Below the pieces are notes generated by a model. The model ran no database searches, was not told where the DNA came from, and saw nothing but the letters and a program-made list of their open reading frames with translations. From Gammaproteobacteria bacterium (GTDB taxonomy: Bacteria; Gemmatimonadota; Gemmatimonadetes; Longimicrobiales; Gaopeijiaceae): 64,000 bases of DNA. The translations under genes were made by a program, and so were the position numbers. Shown piece after piece: positions 46,687 through 54,472 of this stretch; positions within the stretch are counted from its first letter, which is position 1; each line of letters starts with the position of its first letter. The DNA lies in the NCBI GenBank assembly GCA_028821195.1, contig JAPPHB010000083.1, forward strand, positions 1 to 64,000. Reading direction: 5' to 3'.

Positions 46687-47172
46687 ATGCCCCCGGACAC
46701 GGTGGAGACCGCGGCGGTGGAGACGCGGACGGTGCTGAGCGAGGAGGAACTGGCGAGGTGGGGCGAGCGCATCGGGTCCTCGGTCAGGCCTCCGGTGTTT
46801 CTGATGCTGCGCGGACCGGTGGGCGCGGGGAAATCGGTGCTGGCTAGGGCGGTGGCTCGAGGGGCCGGGGTGCGCGGGGCCGTGCCGTCGCCGACCTTCA
46901 ATCTGGTCTTCCGCTATCCGGGCGTGAGGGGAAAGACCATCGTACACATGGATCTGTATCGTCTGAACGACGAATCCGAACTGGCGGAACTGGGCTGGTT
47001 CGAGCTTGGCGACGCCGGTGAAATCGTGATCGTCGAATGGCCGGAGAGAGCGCGGGCCCTCCTTCCGCCGGACCGCTGGGAGATATCCCTGACCGCGCCG
47101 GCCCCCGGCGCAACCGTGCGCGCGGTCGAGGTCTCCTGCAGCGGAAACCCGCCCGGGTTGCCGGATCGATGA
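46687..47172 (+). CDS. tsaE: tRNA t6A biosynthesis ATPase TsaE
   Basis: Partner of TsaB/TsaD in making N6-threonylcarbamoyl-adenosine on ANN-decoding tRNAs. It is 161 aa, normal length. The P-loop GPVGAGKS lies at 43-50, and SPTFNLVFRY, HMDLYRL and IVEWPER match the family. It starts 7 nt after uvrB and its stop overlaps tsaB (ATGA), a common tsaE-tsaB pairing. Confidence 0.95.
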   Translation: MPPDTVETAAVETRTVLSEEELARWGERIGSSVRPPVFLMLRGPVGAGKSVLARAVARGAGVRGAVPSPTFNLVFRYPGVRGKTIVHMDLYRLNDESELAELGWFELGDAGEIVIVEWPERARALLPPDRWEISLTAPAPGATVRAVEVSCSGNPPGLPDR

Positions 47173-47930
47173 ACGGACGCAGCCGCACCATTCTCGCCTT
47201 CGACACGTCGTCGCGGCTGGGGTCCGTGATCGTGACCGCGAACGGCAAGGTGCTCGCGCGTGCCTTCCTGCGCAGCCCGCGCCGGCACGCCGCCCGCCTT
47301 TTGCCCGCCATTCGCGGCGTGCTCGTGGCTTCGGGCGCCCAACTGGGCGATCTGGCGGGTATCGTGGTGGGGAGTGGCCCGGGGTCCTTTACCGGCGTAC
47401 GCGTGGCGGCGGCGACTGCAAAGGGGCTGACGGAGGGATGTGGGGTGCCGATATGGACCTACTCGAGCCTGGCTGCCGCCGCGGCTTCGGAGGGCGTTTG
47501 GCTGCCCGCCGGCTGGTCCGGGCCGGCCGGGTGGCGCAAGGGGCACGAGGACCGGGCGGTGGAGCCTCCCGAACCCGGCTCTCCCTGCTACGTCCTCTTC
47601 GACGCGCGCGCGGACCGGGTGTACGCAGGCTGTTTCCGGGTGGGACCCGCCTCCGTCGATGTCCTGGTCCCCCCGTCCGCCACGCGCCTGGGCGAAGTAC
47701 TGTCCTCGGCCATTCCGGAAGGGGCGATCTTCGCGGGCGACGGCGCATTTCGCCACGCCGCGGCGATCGGGCGGCGCGGCTGGCGTGTCGTCCCGCCCCC
47801 GGCCGGATTGCCCACCGCCGAGGGGCTCGCCCGCCTCTTCACGCTCATGCCCGGGCCGCCCGTGGACAACGCGCGAGCGTGGGAGCCGGAGTACCTGCGT
47901 CCCTGGAGGGCCGGGGCTGCCGGTCCGTGA
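47169..47930 (+). CDS. tsaB: tRNA t6A biosynthesis protein TsaB
   Basis: ASKHA-fold partner that activates TsaD for t6A formation. ATG 47169 gives 253 aa. The N-terminal ILAFDTSSRLGSV and the GSGPGSFTGVRVAAATAKGL segment are diagnostic. The C-terminal half is variable. No tsaD is nearby; it is probably elsewhere in the genome. The 129 nt to tolQ show no clear signal. Confidence 0.93.
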   Translation: MNGRSRTILAFDTSSRLGSVIVTANGKVLARAFLRSPRRHAARLLPAIRGVLVASGAQLGDLAGIVVGSGPGSFTGVRVAAATAKGLTEGCGVPIWTYSSLAAAAASEGVWLPAGWSGPAGWRKGHEDRAVEPPEPGSPCYVLFDARADRVYAGCFRVGPASVDVLVPPSATRLGEVLSSAIPEGAIFAGDGAFRHAAAIGRRGWRVVPPPAGLPTAEGLARLFTLMPGPPVDNARAWEPEYLRPWRAGAAGP

Positions 47931-48059
47931 TCGCCGCGCCCGAGACGCCAGGATCCCGCGGAGCGAGCGGGGGTAGTGTGTCCCGGATCTCGTCATCGCA
48001 CGGGCCGCCGTCCATGCCCGGCCCCCGTCACCCTGAAGAGCCGGAGGACTGAACCCCAA

Positions 48060-48782
48060 ATGACCGCGGTCGGGATCCTGGCGCTCCAGAGCCGTCCCCC
48101 GGCAACCTTGCTGGAAATGGTCGTCGGGGCGAGCGCCCCTACCCTGGTCGTGCTGGCCGTGCTCGGCGTGTTTTCCCTGGCGAGCTGGTACGTGATCGGC
48201 TGGAAATACCTCCAGTTTCGCAAGGTTCGGGCCCAGGGAAACCAGTTCCTGGACGCGGTGTCCAATGCGCGGGGGCTCGAAGAGGCCTATACCGCGATTC
48301 TGGCCCTCCCGGAGTCCCCCTACGGCCGCCTCTTTCGACACGGGGTCAACTTCTTCAGCGAGTTGCGGCCGGGGGCGCTGCGCGGAGGCGTGTCCGCAAG
48401 GGAAGGATTGACCCAGGTTGAGCTGGAGACGCTTCGGATGGTGTTGCATAAGGAGGAGTCCGACGAGCGCGACGACCTCGCCCAGGGCCTTACCTGGCTC
48501 GCGGTCATCGGCTCCATCTCGCCCCTGCTCGGGCTGATGGGAACCGTGATCGGCATCATGAACACCTTCCGGGGAATCACCGCGAGCGGCTCGGCGAACA
48601 TTGCCGCCGTGGCCCCGGGGGTGGCGGAGGCGCTGGTGACCACCGTGACCGGCCTCTTCGTCGCCATCCCCGCGGTCATCGCCTACAACTACTACGTTTC
48701 GCGGTTGAACCTGGTCGCGGGTGAGCTCGAGGGGTTCTCGAGCGAGTTCATCGGAACGCTCGCGCGGGAGGGGCACGTTTGA
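48060..48782 (+). CDS. tolQ: Tol-Pal proton-channel protein TolQ (MotA/TolQ/ExbB family)
   Basis: Inner-membrane stator subunit that uses the proton gradient to power the Tol system during cell division. It is 240 aa from ATG 48060. Three membrane segments are visible: about 27-48, and two in the C-terminal half. The second and third include SPLLGLMGTVIGIMNTF and EALVTTVTGLFVAIPAVIAYN, the family signature. It overlaps tolR and heads tolQ-tolR-tonB/tolA-tolB-pal-cpoB. Confidence 0.92.
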   Translation: MTAVGILALQSRPPATLLEMVVGASAPTLVVLAVLGVFSLASWYVIGWKYLQFRKVRAQGNQFLDAVSNARGLEEAYTAILALPESPYGRLFRHGVNFFSELRPGALRGGVSAREGLTQVELETLRMVLHKEESDERDDLAQGLTWLAVIGSISPLLGLMGTVIGIMNTFRGITASGSANIAAVAPGVAEALVTTVTGLFVAIPAVIAYNYYVSRLNLVAGELEGFSSEFIGTLAREGHV

Positions 48783-49216
48783 GCCACGAAGGCCGGTCCC
48801 GGGGACGCCGCGGGGATCTTCCGCTGCGCGCGGAGATCAACGTGACCTCCCTCGTGGACGTCGCATTCACGCTGCTGGTGATCTTCATCATCACCGCCCC
48901 CATCCTCCAGGGGGGCATCGAGGTGGGTGTGCCGCGAGCCGATGTCGCTCCGCTGACCGCGGACGAAGAACCCCTGATCGTCGCGGTTCGCGCCAACGGG
49001 GAGATCGTGCTCTCCGAGACGGTCGTGCCCTACGAGGACCTCGAGGGCGTGCTATCCCAGGCGGTTGGCGCGCGCAACGTGGGGCAGATCTACATTCGGG
49101 GCGACTCGCTTGCGTACCATGGCGACATGGTGCGGGTCATGGCGAAGGTACAGGACCTCGCGCGGGAGGAGGGAATCCGCTTCGCGATCGTTGCCGAGCC
49201 CGACGCGAGCCGATAG
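48779..49216 (+). CDS. tolR: Tol-Pal proton-channel protein TolR (ExbD/TolR family)
   Basis: Stator partner of TolQ. It is 145 aa, starting at TTG 48779, which overlaps the tolQ stop and follows a strong GGGAGGGG. A basic N-terminus is followed by INVTSLVDVAFTLLVIFII, where the essential Asp (residue 27) lies in the membrane helix. A small periplasmic domain follows. Its position makes TolR more likely than ExbD. Confidence 0.9.
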   Translation: MSHEGRSRGRRGDLPLRAEINVTSLVDVAFTLLVIFIITAPILQGGIEVGVPRADVAPLTADEEPLIVAVRANGEIVLSETVVPYEDLEGVLSQAVGARNVGQIYIRGDSLAYHGDMVRVMAKVQDLAREEGIRFAIVAEPDASR

Positions 49217-49226
49217 AAGGGGGGGA

Positions 49227-49997
49227 GTGGCGGTGGGCCGAAGCACGCGAAGGCGAAGGGACCGGCCGGGTCGATCTCCGGTCTTCTTCTCGGTCGGCCT
49301 GCACGGGTTTTTCCTGATGCTGGTCGTGGCGACCAACATCCAGCCCGAGCCGGTGCAGCTGGTGACCATCGAGCTTGAACTGGTCGCCATGCCCGCGCCG
49401 GCAGCCGAGGTCGAACCCGCGCCGGCTCCCGAAGAGGAGGAGCTCACCGTCGACACCCCCGAGCCCGAAACCCCTCCCGAGCAGGAGCCGGTAGCGGAAC
49501 TGGAGGACGAAGCGGAGCCGGAGCCCGACCCCGATCCTCCCCCGGACGCCCCGGAGCCGGTCCCGGAGGAACGGCCGGTGGAGGAGGAACCCGAGCCGGC
49601 GCCGCTGGACGAACCCAGCACGGGCACCGACGATCTCGATGTCCGCATGAGGGGCGTGGAACGGGATTTCCCACAGTATTACGCCAACATGCAGCGGCAG
49701 ATGCGGCGGTGCTTCCGTCCGCCGGGGATGGCCGATCTTACCGCTTCGGTGGACTTCGTGCTCGACCGGGAGGGGAAGGTGATCGACACGACGGTGCGCA
49801 TCGCCGAGACATCGAGAAGCGTCCTCTTCGATCTGGCCGTGCGGGAGGCCGTCGAATGCGCCGGAGGTGGACGCTTCGGTCCGCTGCCTCCGGAGATGGG
49901 GCTCGAAAACGCACCGTTCCGGTTCACTTTCAGCCCGGCGCGGCGCCGGCCGCCGGCGGAGTCCGCGGACCGTCACGGGCCGGGTCCGGCCGCGTAG
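49227..49997 (+). CDS. TonB/TolA-family energy transducer
   Basis: Single-pass protein linking the TolQR motor to the outer membrane. GTG 49227 follows AAGGGGGGGA and gives 256 aa. A basic N-terminus and one membrane helix (about residues 24-42) precede a linker of about 85 residues that is strongly acidic and Pro-rich (repeats like EPEPDPDPPPDAPEPVPEE), with no Lys-Pro blocks as in classical TonB. The C-terminal domain (RGVERDFPQYYANMQRQMRR, later AVREAVECAGGGRFGPLPPE) has two Cys that could pair. By position it fills the TolA slot. Confidence 0.82.
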   Translation: MAVGRSTRRRRDRPGRSPVFFSVGLHGFFLMLVVATNIQPEPVQLVTIELELVAMPAPAAEVEPAPAPEEEELTVDTPEPETPPEQEPVAELEDEAEPEPDPDPPPDAPEPVPEERPVEEEPEPAPLDEPSTGTDDLDVRMRGVERDFPQYYANMQRQMRRCFRPPGMADLTASVDFVLDREGKVIDTTVRIAETSRSVLFDLAVREAVECAGGGRFGPLPPEMGLENAPFRFTFSPARRRPPAESADRHGPGPAA

Positions 49998-50010
49998 GGA
50001 GGAGCGTCAC

Positions 50011-51441
50011 ATGAGGAAAGGCGTCCGGACCACGAACCAGGTCCGAAAGTTCAGCCGGGGCGGGCCCGGGCGGGCCCTGCGTAGAGGCTCGGCCCTGCTG
50101 ATGGTCCTGCTGTCGGCCACCGCCGGCCGGGCGGCTGCCCAGGTCGACACCATCCCGGGTGCGGTTCGCCACCTGGGGGTGGTCTACGAGAGCTATGTGC
50201 CCACCCTGGCGATCAGCCCCTTCACGGGCCGCTTCGGCGGCCTGACGGTCGCGCCCCGGGTCGAGGCCGTGATCGCGCGCGACCTGCGCTACAGCGACCG
50301 GTTCGAGATGATGGATTCAATTCCGCTGGCTCCCGGTGGCGGAGCCGTGGATTACGGCCTGTGGGACCAGTTCGGCGCCGATTGGCTGGTGACCGGACAG
50401 GTCGAGGGGCTTGGCAACCGCTTCGTGCTGGTTCTGGAACTGCACGACGTCGTATTCTCGGAGGTGAAGGAACGGGCCCGCTTCTCGCTTCCGCGCCCCG
50501 ACGCGGAAGACTTCCGCATGGCAATCCACGCGATCTCCGACGATGTGGTCCGATGGATCACCGGGGAGCCCGGGATGGCCGCCAGCCGGATCTGCTTTTC
50601 CATGGAATCGGCTGCCGGTTCCCAGGAGCTGTACGTGGTCGACTCGGACGGCGAGAACCTGCGGCGGCTCACCAACTTCAACTCCCTCACCATGTCCTGT
50701 TCGTGGTCCCCGGACGGCTCGCGCCTGGCGTTCCTGTCCTTCGCAAGCGGGGATCCGGCCATCCATGAAATGGAAATCGCCACCAGGCAGACGCGCGTCC
50801 TCGACTTCAACCGCGCCGGCCAGCCGATGACCCCGGTGTACCATCCGAACGGGGAGGAGATCATCTTCTCGCTGGCGGACGGCGCCGAGAGCGGTCTCTT
50901 CTCCTGGCGCGTCCGCGAGGACTGCTGCCTCTGGCGCCTCACCGCAGGGCGCTGGAACGACCTTTCGCCTTCGTTCTCTCCGGACGGGAGACGCCTGGCC
51001 TTCAATTCCAACCGGCTGGGCGTGGCCATCCCGCAGATCTACGTGATGCCGGCGGAGTCCGGCGGTCGGCCGGACCTGGTATCTCCCTACCTTTACGGAC
51101 AGGGCGGCTACTATACCTCGCCGGACTGGGCGCCCTCCGGCGACCGGGTCGCGTTCCACGGCCGCTACCGCCGTGGCAGCTACCACATCCTCATCGCCGA
51201 TGCGGCGGCACAGGGACAACGGTTGCTGCAGCTTACCTACGAGGGCAACAACGAGGATCCCAGCTGGGCGCCCGATGGCCGCCATCTGGTCTTCGTGGGA
51301 GAACGGGACTGGGGATTCGGGCTCTTCGTCGTAGACACCGTGAGCGGCAGGATTCGTCCCGTGCTCTCGGGGGTGAGGCCGCGCGTGCCGGACTGGTCGC
51401 CCAGTCTGGCTTCCACCGAGGCCCCGACCAGGGAGAACTGA
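50011..51441 (+). CDS. tolB: periplasmic TolB
   Basis: Soluble beta-propeller that moves between Pal and the Tol inner-membrane proteins. ATG 50011 follows AGGGAGGAG and gives 476 aa. An N-terminal signal peptide ends near AGRAAAQ. A TolB-N domain (about 45-180) is followed by WD/YWTD-like blades with SWSPDGSRLAFLS, FSPDGRRLAFNS and SWAPDGRHLVFVG, the usual propeller repeats. pal follows after 128 nt. Confidence 0.93.
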   Translation: MRKGVRTTNQVRKFSRGGPGRALRRGSALLMVLLSATAGRAAAQVDTIPGAVRHLGVVYESYVPTLAISPFTGRFGGLTVAPRVEAVIARDLRYSDRFEMMDSIPLAPGGGAVDYGLWDQFGADWLVTGQVEGLGNRFVLVLELHDVVFSEVKERARFSLPRPDAEDFRMAIHAISDDVVRWITGEPGMAASRICFSMESAAGSQELYVVDSDGENLRRLTNFNSLTMSCSWSPDGSRLAFLSFASGDPAIHEMEIATRQTRVLDFNRAGQPMTPVYHPNGEEIIFSLADGAESGLFSWRVREDCCLWRLTAGRWNDLSPSFSPDGRRLAFNSNRLGVAIPQIYVMPAESGGRPDLVSPYLYGQGGYYTSPDWAPSGDRVAFHGRYRRGSYHILIADAAAQGQRLLQLTYEGNNEDPSWAPDGRHLVFVGERDWGFGLFVVDTVSGRIRPVLSGVRPRVPDWSPSLASTEAPTREN

Positions 51442-51569
51442 GCCGGCGATCCCCATGCACCGTGCAGCACCACAAGATGTTGCGCTTGGGCGTCCGATTT
51501 CTTACGTATATGGCTGATTCGTGCGCACGCCTGATACCGGACACCGACACCCATATTCGAGGAGTAGCG

Positions 51570-52154
51570 ATGTTGCACCGCGGTCTCATTATTTCCGTCG
51601 TCGCGGCCGGACTGTTCGTCGCCTCGTGCGGACAGGAGGAACTTCCGCCTCCCCCTCCGCCCCCCGTTGAGGAAGGTCCGAACCAGGATTCCATCGACGC
51701 GGCCCGCAGAGCGGCGGAAGAAGCGGCCCGCAGGGCGGCTGAAGAGGAGGCACGTCGCGCTGCCGCGCTCGAGGCTGCCCGCGAGGCGCTCACGGCGATG
51801 GTTTTCTTCGACTTCGACATGGCGGAGATTCGCAGCGACGCCGAGGGCGTGCTCCAGCGCAAGGTCCGTGTACTGCGCGCGAGCCCGGCGGTACAGCTCC
51901 GCATCGAGGGACACGCGGACGAGCGCGGATCCTCGGAGTACAACCTGGCGCTGGGCAGCCGGCGCGCGGAAGCCGTGCGCCAGTTCTTCGTCAACGCCGG
52001 GCTCGCCGAGTCTCGCTTCGACGTGCGTTCCTACGGCGAGGAACAGCCCCGCGAGATGGGCAGCAACGAGCAGTCCTGGGCCCAGAACCGGCGCGACGAG
52101 TTCGTGATCACGGCTGGAGGCAATCAGATCCAGGTTCCGGGCGGCGGCCAGTAG
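51570..52154 (+). CDS. pal: peptidoglycan-associated lipoprotein Pal
   Basis: Outer-membrane lipoprotein that binds peptidoglycan and TolB. ATG 51570 gives 194 aa; a longer in-frame start at 51462 has no support. The lipobox is VASC near residue 22. A Pro-rich stretch and an Ala/Arg/Glu-rich helical linker (RRAAEEAARRAAEE) precede the OmpA-like domain with IEGHADERGSSEYNLALGSRRA. A weak promoter is possible upstream (TTGGGC 51486-51491, TATATG 51507-51512, spacer only 15). Confidence 0.94.
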   Translation: MLHRGLIISVVAAGLFVASCGQEELPPPPPPPVEEGPNQDSIDAARRAAEEAARRAAEEEARRAAALEAAREALTAMVFFDFDMAEIRSDAEGVLQRKVRVLRASPAVQLRIEGHADERGSSEYNLALGSRRAEAVRQFFVNAGLAESRFDVRSYGEEQPREMGSNEQSWAQNRRDEFVITAGGNQIQVPGGGQ

Positions 52155-52186
52155 CCGCCCCATCCGGGATCGACCGGGCCGGGTAA

Positions 52187-53005
52187 GTGCGTCCGTACAG
52201 GAACGCCGTGCCGCGACAGGTCCTCCTCCCGATCGCCCTGATCGGGGCGCTGGCGGGCGCGGGGTGCGCCACCAAGGGAGACATCCGCGTTCTTCAGGAG
52301 GAGGTCAGCTCGGTCGCCACGCGCCAGGCGAGGGAGTTGGCCGACTTCGAGGCGCTGGTTCGTGCCAGCCAGGACACCCTCTCCGGCCAGACCGGTCTCT
52401 ACCTGGAGTTGCGCCGCGAGGTACTGCAGCGGCTGGATGACCTCCACCAGCAGATTCTGATCCTCCTTGAGGTCGAGGGCCAGAGCCAGCGTGCCCTGGC
52501 CTCCCTGCGCGACCAGGTGGAAATGATGCAGCGGGCGCCGGTCGTCGTTGCGGACTCGGGCGATGTCGGGCTTCCGATGGAGGAGATCGAGGGGCCCGAA
52601 GCCCTTTTCGAGGCGGCGCTGCGGATGTACGACCGGGGCTCGAACGTCACCGCGCGCCGCAGTTTCGACCTGTTCCTCGCCACCTACCCGAATCACGAAC
52701 TCGCCGGGGACGCGACCTTCTTCCTTTCCGACCTCGACCTGCAGGAGGAACGCCTCGAAGACGCGATCGAAGGGTTCATGCGCGTTCCCATGATGTACCC
52801 GGACTCCCCGCGGGTTCCGGAGGCGCTCTATCGTGCCGCGCTTCTCCACGACGAACTCGGAAACACCGACGAGGCGCGCAATCTGCTTGAACGGGTGATC
52901 GGCGGGTTCCCCGACTCCGACGTCGCGGAGCTCGCGCAGCAGAAACTTCAGGAAATCCCCCAGGCCGCGTCCGGGGAGGGATCGGTCACCGGGCGGATGC
53001 GATAA
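52187..53005 (+). CDS. Tol-Pal system coordinator CpoB (YbgF) -like
   Basis: Predicted lipoprotein that ties Tol-Pal to cell-wall synthesis. GTG 52187 gives 272 aa. The N-terminal signal ends in AGAGC. A coiled-coil region (about 30-115) is followed by TPR-like repeats (EALFEAALRMYDRGSNVTARRS, GNTDEARNLLERVIGGFPDS). This coiled-coil plus TPR order directly after pal is the CpoB pattern. In E. coli CpoB is not a lipoprotein, so this is a variant. Confidence 0.85.
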   Translation: MRPYRNAVPRQVLLPIALIGALAGAGCATKGDIRVLQEEVSSVATRQARELADFEALVRASQDTLSGQTGLYLELRREVLQRLDDLHQQILILLEVEGQSQRALASLRDQVEMMQRAPVVVADSGDVGLPMEEIEGPEALFEAALRMYDRGSNVTARRSFDLFLATYPNHELAGDATFFLSDLDLQEERLEDAIEGFMRVPMMYPDSPRVPEALYRAALLHDELGNTDEARNLLERVIGGFPDSDVAELAQQKLQEIPQAASGEGSVTGRMR

Positions 53006-53060
53006 GGCTGTCGGGTCAACCGGCGGCGCCCGCCGGCGATTTCCCTCCGGGAGGTGCGGG

Positions 53061-53558
53061 ATGCGGTGTCCTCACTGTGGCTGCCCCGACAATCACGTCG
53101 TTGATACGCGCTCGACCGGGCAGGGGCAGGCTGTGCGCCGCCGCCGCGAGTGCAAGGAGTGCCGGGGCCGGTTCACCACCTACGAGTACATCCAGGAGCG
53201 GCCCCTCCGGGTGCTCAAGAGCCGCGGCGACACCGAGGACTTCGAACGCGCGAAGCTCGTGCGCGGCATTCAGGTGGCGTGCGCCAAGCGCCCCGTCTCC
53301 CCGTCCACCATCGACGCCATCGCCGGCAACATCCAGTACACGCTCACCGTGGAAGGGGGTGGCGAGGTCCGGAGTTCGCGCATCGGCGAGATGGTGATGG
53401 AAGCGCTCAAGCCGCTGGATCGGGTTGCCTACGTCCGCTTCGCGTCCGTGTACAGGAACTTCCAGGATATCCAAGAGTTCCAAGAGATGATCGCGGACCT
53501 GAACCTCCGGCGGGAACGCAGCCTTCGCGCCAGAGACCAGGTCGAGCTTCCGATCTGA
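53061..53558 (+). CDS. nrdR: transcriptional repressor NrdR
   Basis: Represses ribonucleotide reductase genes when dATP is plentiful. It is 165 aa, normal length. The zinc ribbon uses Cys3, Cys6, Cys31 and Cys34. The ATP-cone (about 49-139) includes VLKSRGDTEDFERAKLVRGI and VAYVRFASVYRNFQDI. No nrd genes are in the window. A GGAGGT ribosome-binding site precedes the ATG. Confidence 0.97.
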   Translation: MRCPHCGCPDNHVVDTRSTGQGQAVRRRRECKECRGRFTTYEYIQERPLRVLKSRGDTEDFERAKLVRGIQVACAKRPVSPSTIDAIAGNIQYTLTVEGGGEVRSSRIGEMVMEALKPLDRVAYVRFASVYRNFQDIQEFQEMIADLNLRRERSLRARDQVELPI

Positions 53559-53669
53559 CGCGCGAACGGAGCGTCGGCGGAAGCTCTGCGGGTGGCGGTA
53601 TTCCCCCGCCGCCGAGGCATTATCTTTCGCGATCATCGGTCGGGCCGTAAACCCGCGGAGTCGCATCGG

Positions 53670-54470
53670 ATGCCCAGCAAAACCCCGAACCCAGCCGGAG
53701 AGATGCCTTTTCTCGACCACCTCGAAGAGCTTCGTTGGCGCATCCTGTGGAGCCTGCTGGCGCTGGCGATCGGGGCGGTGGCAGGGTTCCTGCTGGTGCA
53801 CTACGGGGACATGCTCCAGGTGCTTTTCAGTCCTTACCGGGCGCTGTTCGGCGAGGATCAGACGCTCATCAACCTGAAGCCCACCGACGCGTTCTTCATC
53901 ACGCTCAAGTACGGGATCCTGATCGGGTTCCTCCTGGTGTTCCCCATCATCGTCTATCACGTCTGGTCGTTTCTGGCGCCGGCGCTCAAGAAGTCCGAGA
54001 AGCGGGTCATCGTGCCCTCGCTCTACATGGGACTGGTTCTGTTCGTTCTCGGCGTGCTGATGGCGTACTACATCGCGCTGCCGATCACCCTGGAGTTCCT
54101 GGTCGGGTTCCAGACGGAAATCATGAGCCCGCAGTGGACCGCCCAGGACTACTTCGGATTCACGATTCAGCTGCTGGTGGCGTTCGGCATCATCTTCGAA
54201 TTGCCGGTGGTCGTCATGATCCTGAGCGTACTGGGCCTTGTGACGCCGAAGTTCCTGCGCGCCAAGCGCAGGCACGCGATCCTGCTCATCACGATCGTCG
54301 CGGCGCTCATCTCCCCGGGTGACGTCATCATGGTGACGCTGCTCATGATGGTGCCGCTGATCATCCTGTACGAGTTCTCGATCATGCTTTCGGTCATGAT
54401 CTACCGGAAGCGCGAGGAGCGCGTCGCCGCCGCGGCCGATCCGCCGCCGGACTCCGTTCAGGCGGGGTAG
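53670..54470 (+). CDS. tatC: twin-arginine translocase subunit TatC
   Basis: Signal-peptide receptor for export of folded proteins. ATG 53670 gives 266 aa; a later ATG at 53703 would start directly at MPFLDHLEELRWR. Six membrane segments are visible, and the N-terminal FLDHLEELRWRIL motif and FGIIFELPVVVMIL region are typical. A TATCTT at 53621-53626 resembles the -10 seen elsewhere, but has no clear -35. tatA is about 7.5 kb downstream. Confidence 0.95.
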   Translation: MPSKTPNPAGEMPFLDHLEELRWRILWSLLALAIGAVAGFLLVHYGDMLQVLFSPYRALFGEDQTLINLKPTDAFFITLKYGILIGFLLVFPIIVYHVWSFLAPALKKSEKRVIVPSLYMGLVLFVLGVLMAYYIALPITLEFLVGFQTEIMSPQWTAQDYFGFTIQLLVAFGIIFELPVVVMILSVLGLVTPKFLRAKRRHAILLITIVAALISPGDVIMVTLLMMVPLIILYEFSIMLSVMIYRKREERVAAAADPPPDSVQAG

Positions 54471-54472
54471 GC

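Noticed and set aside
44812..46947. 711-codon minus-strand open frame over uvrB
   Set aside because: Shadow of uvrB; no motif and no promoter.
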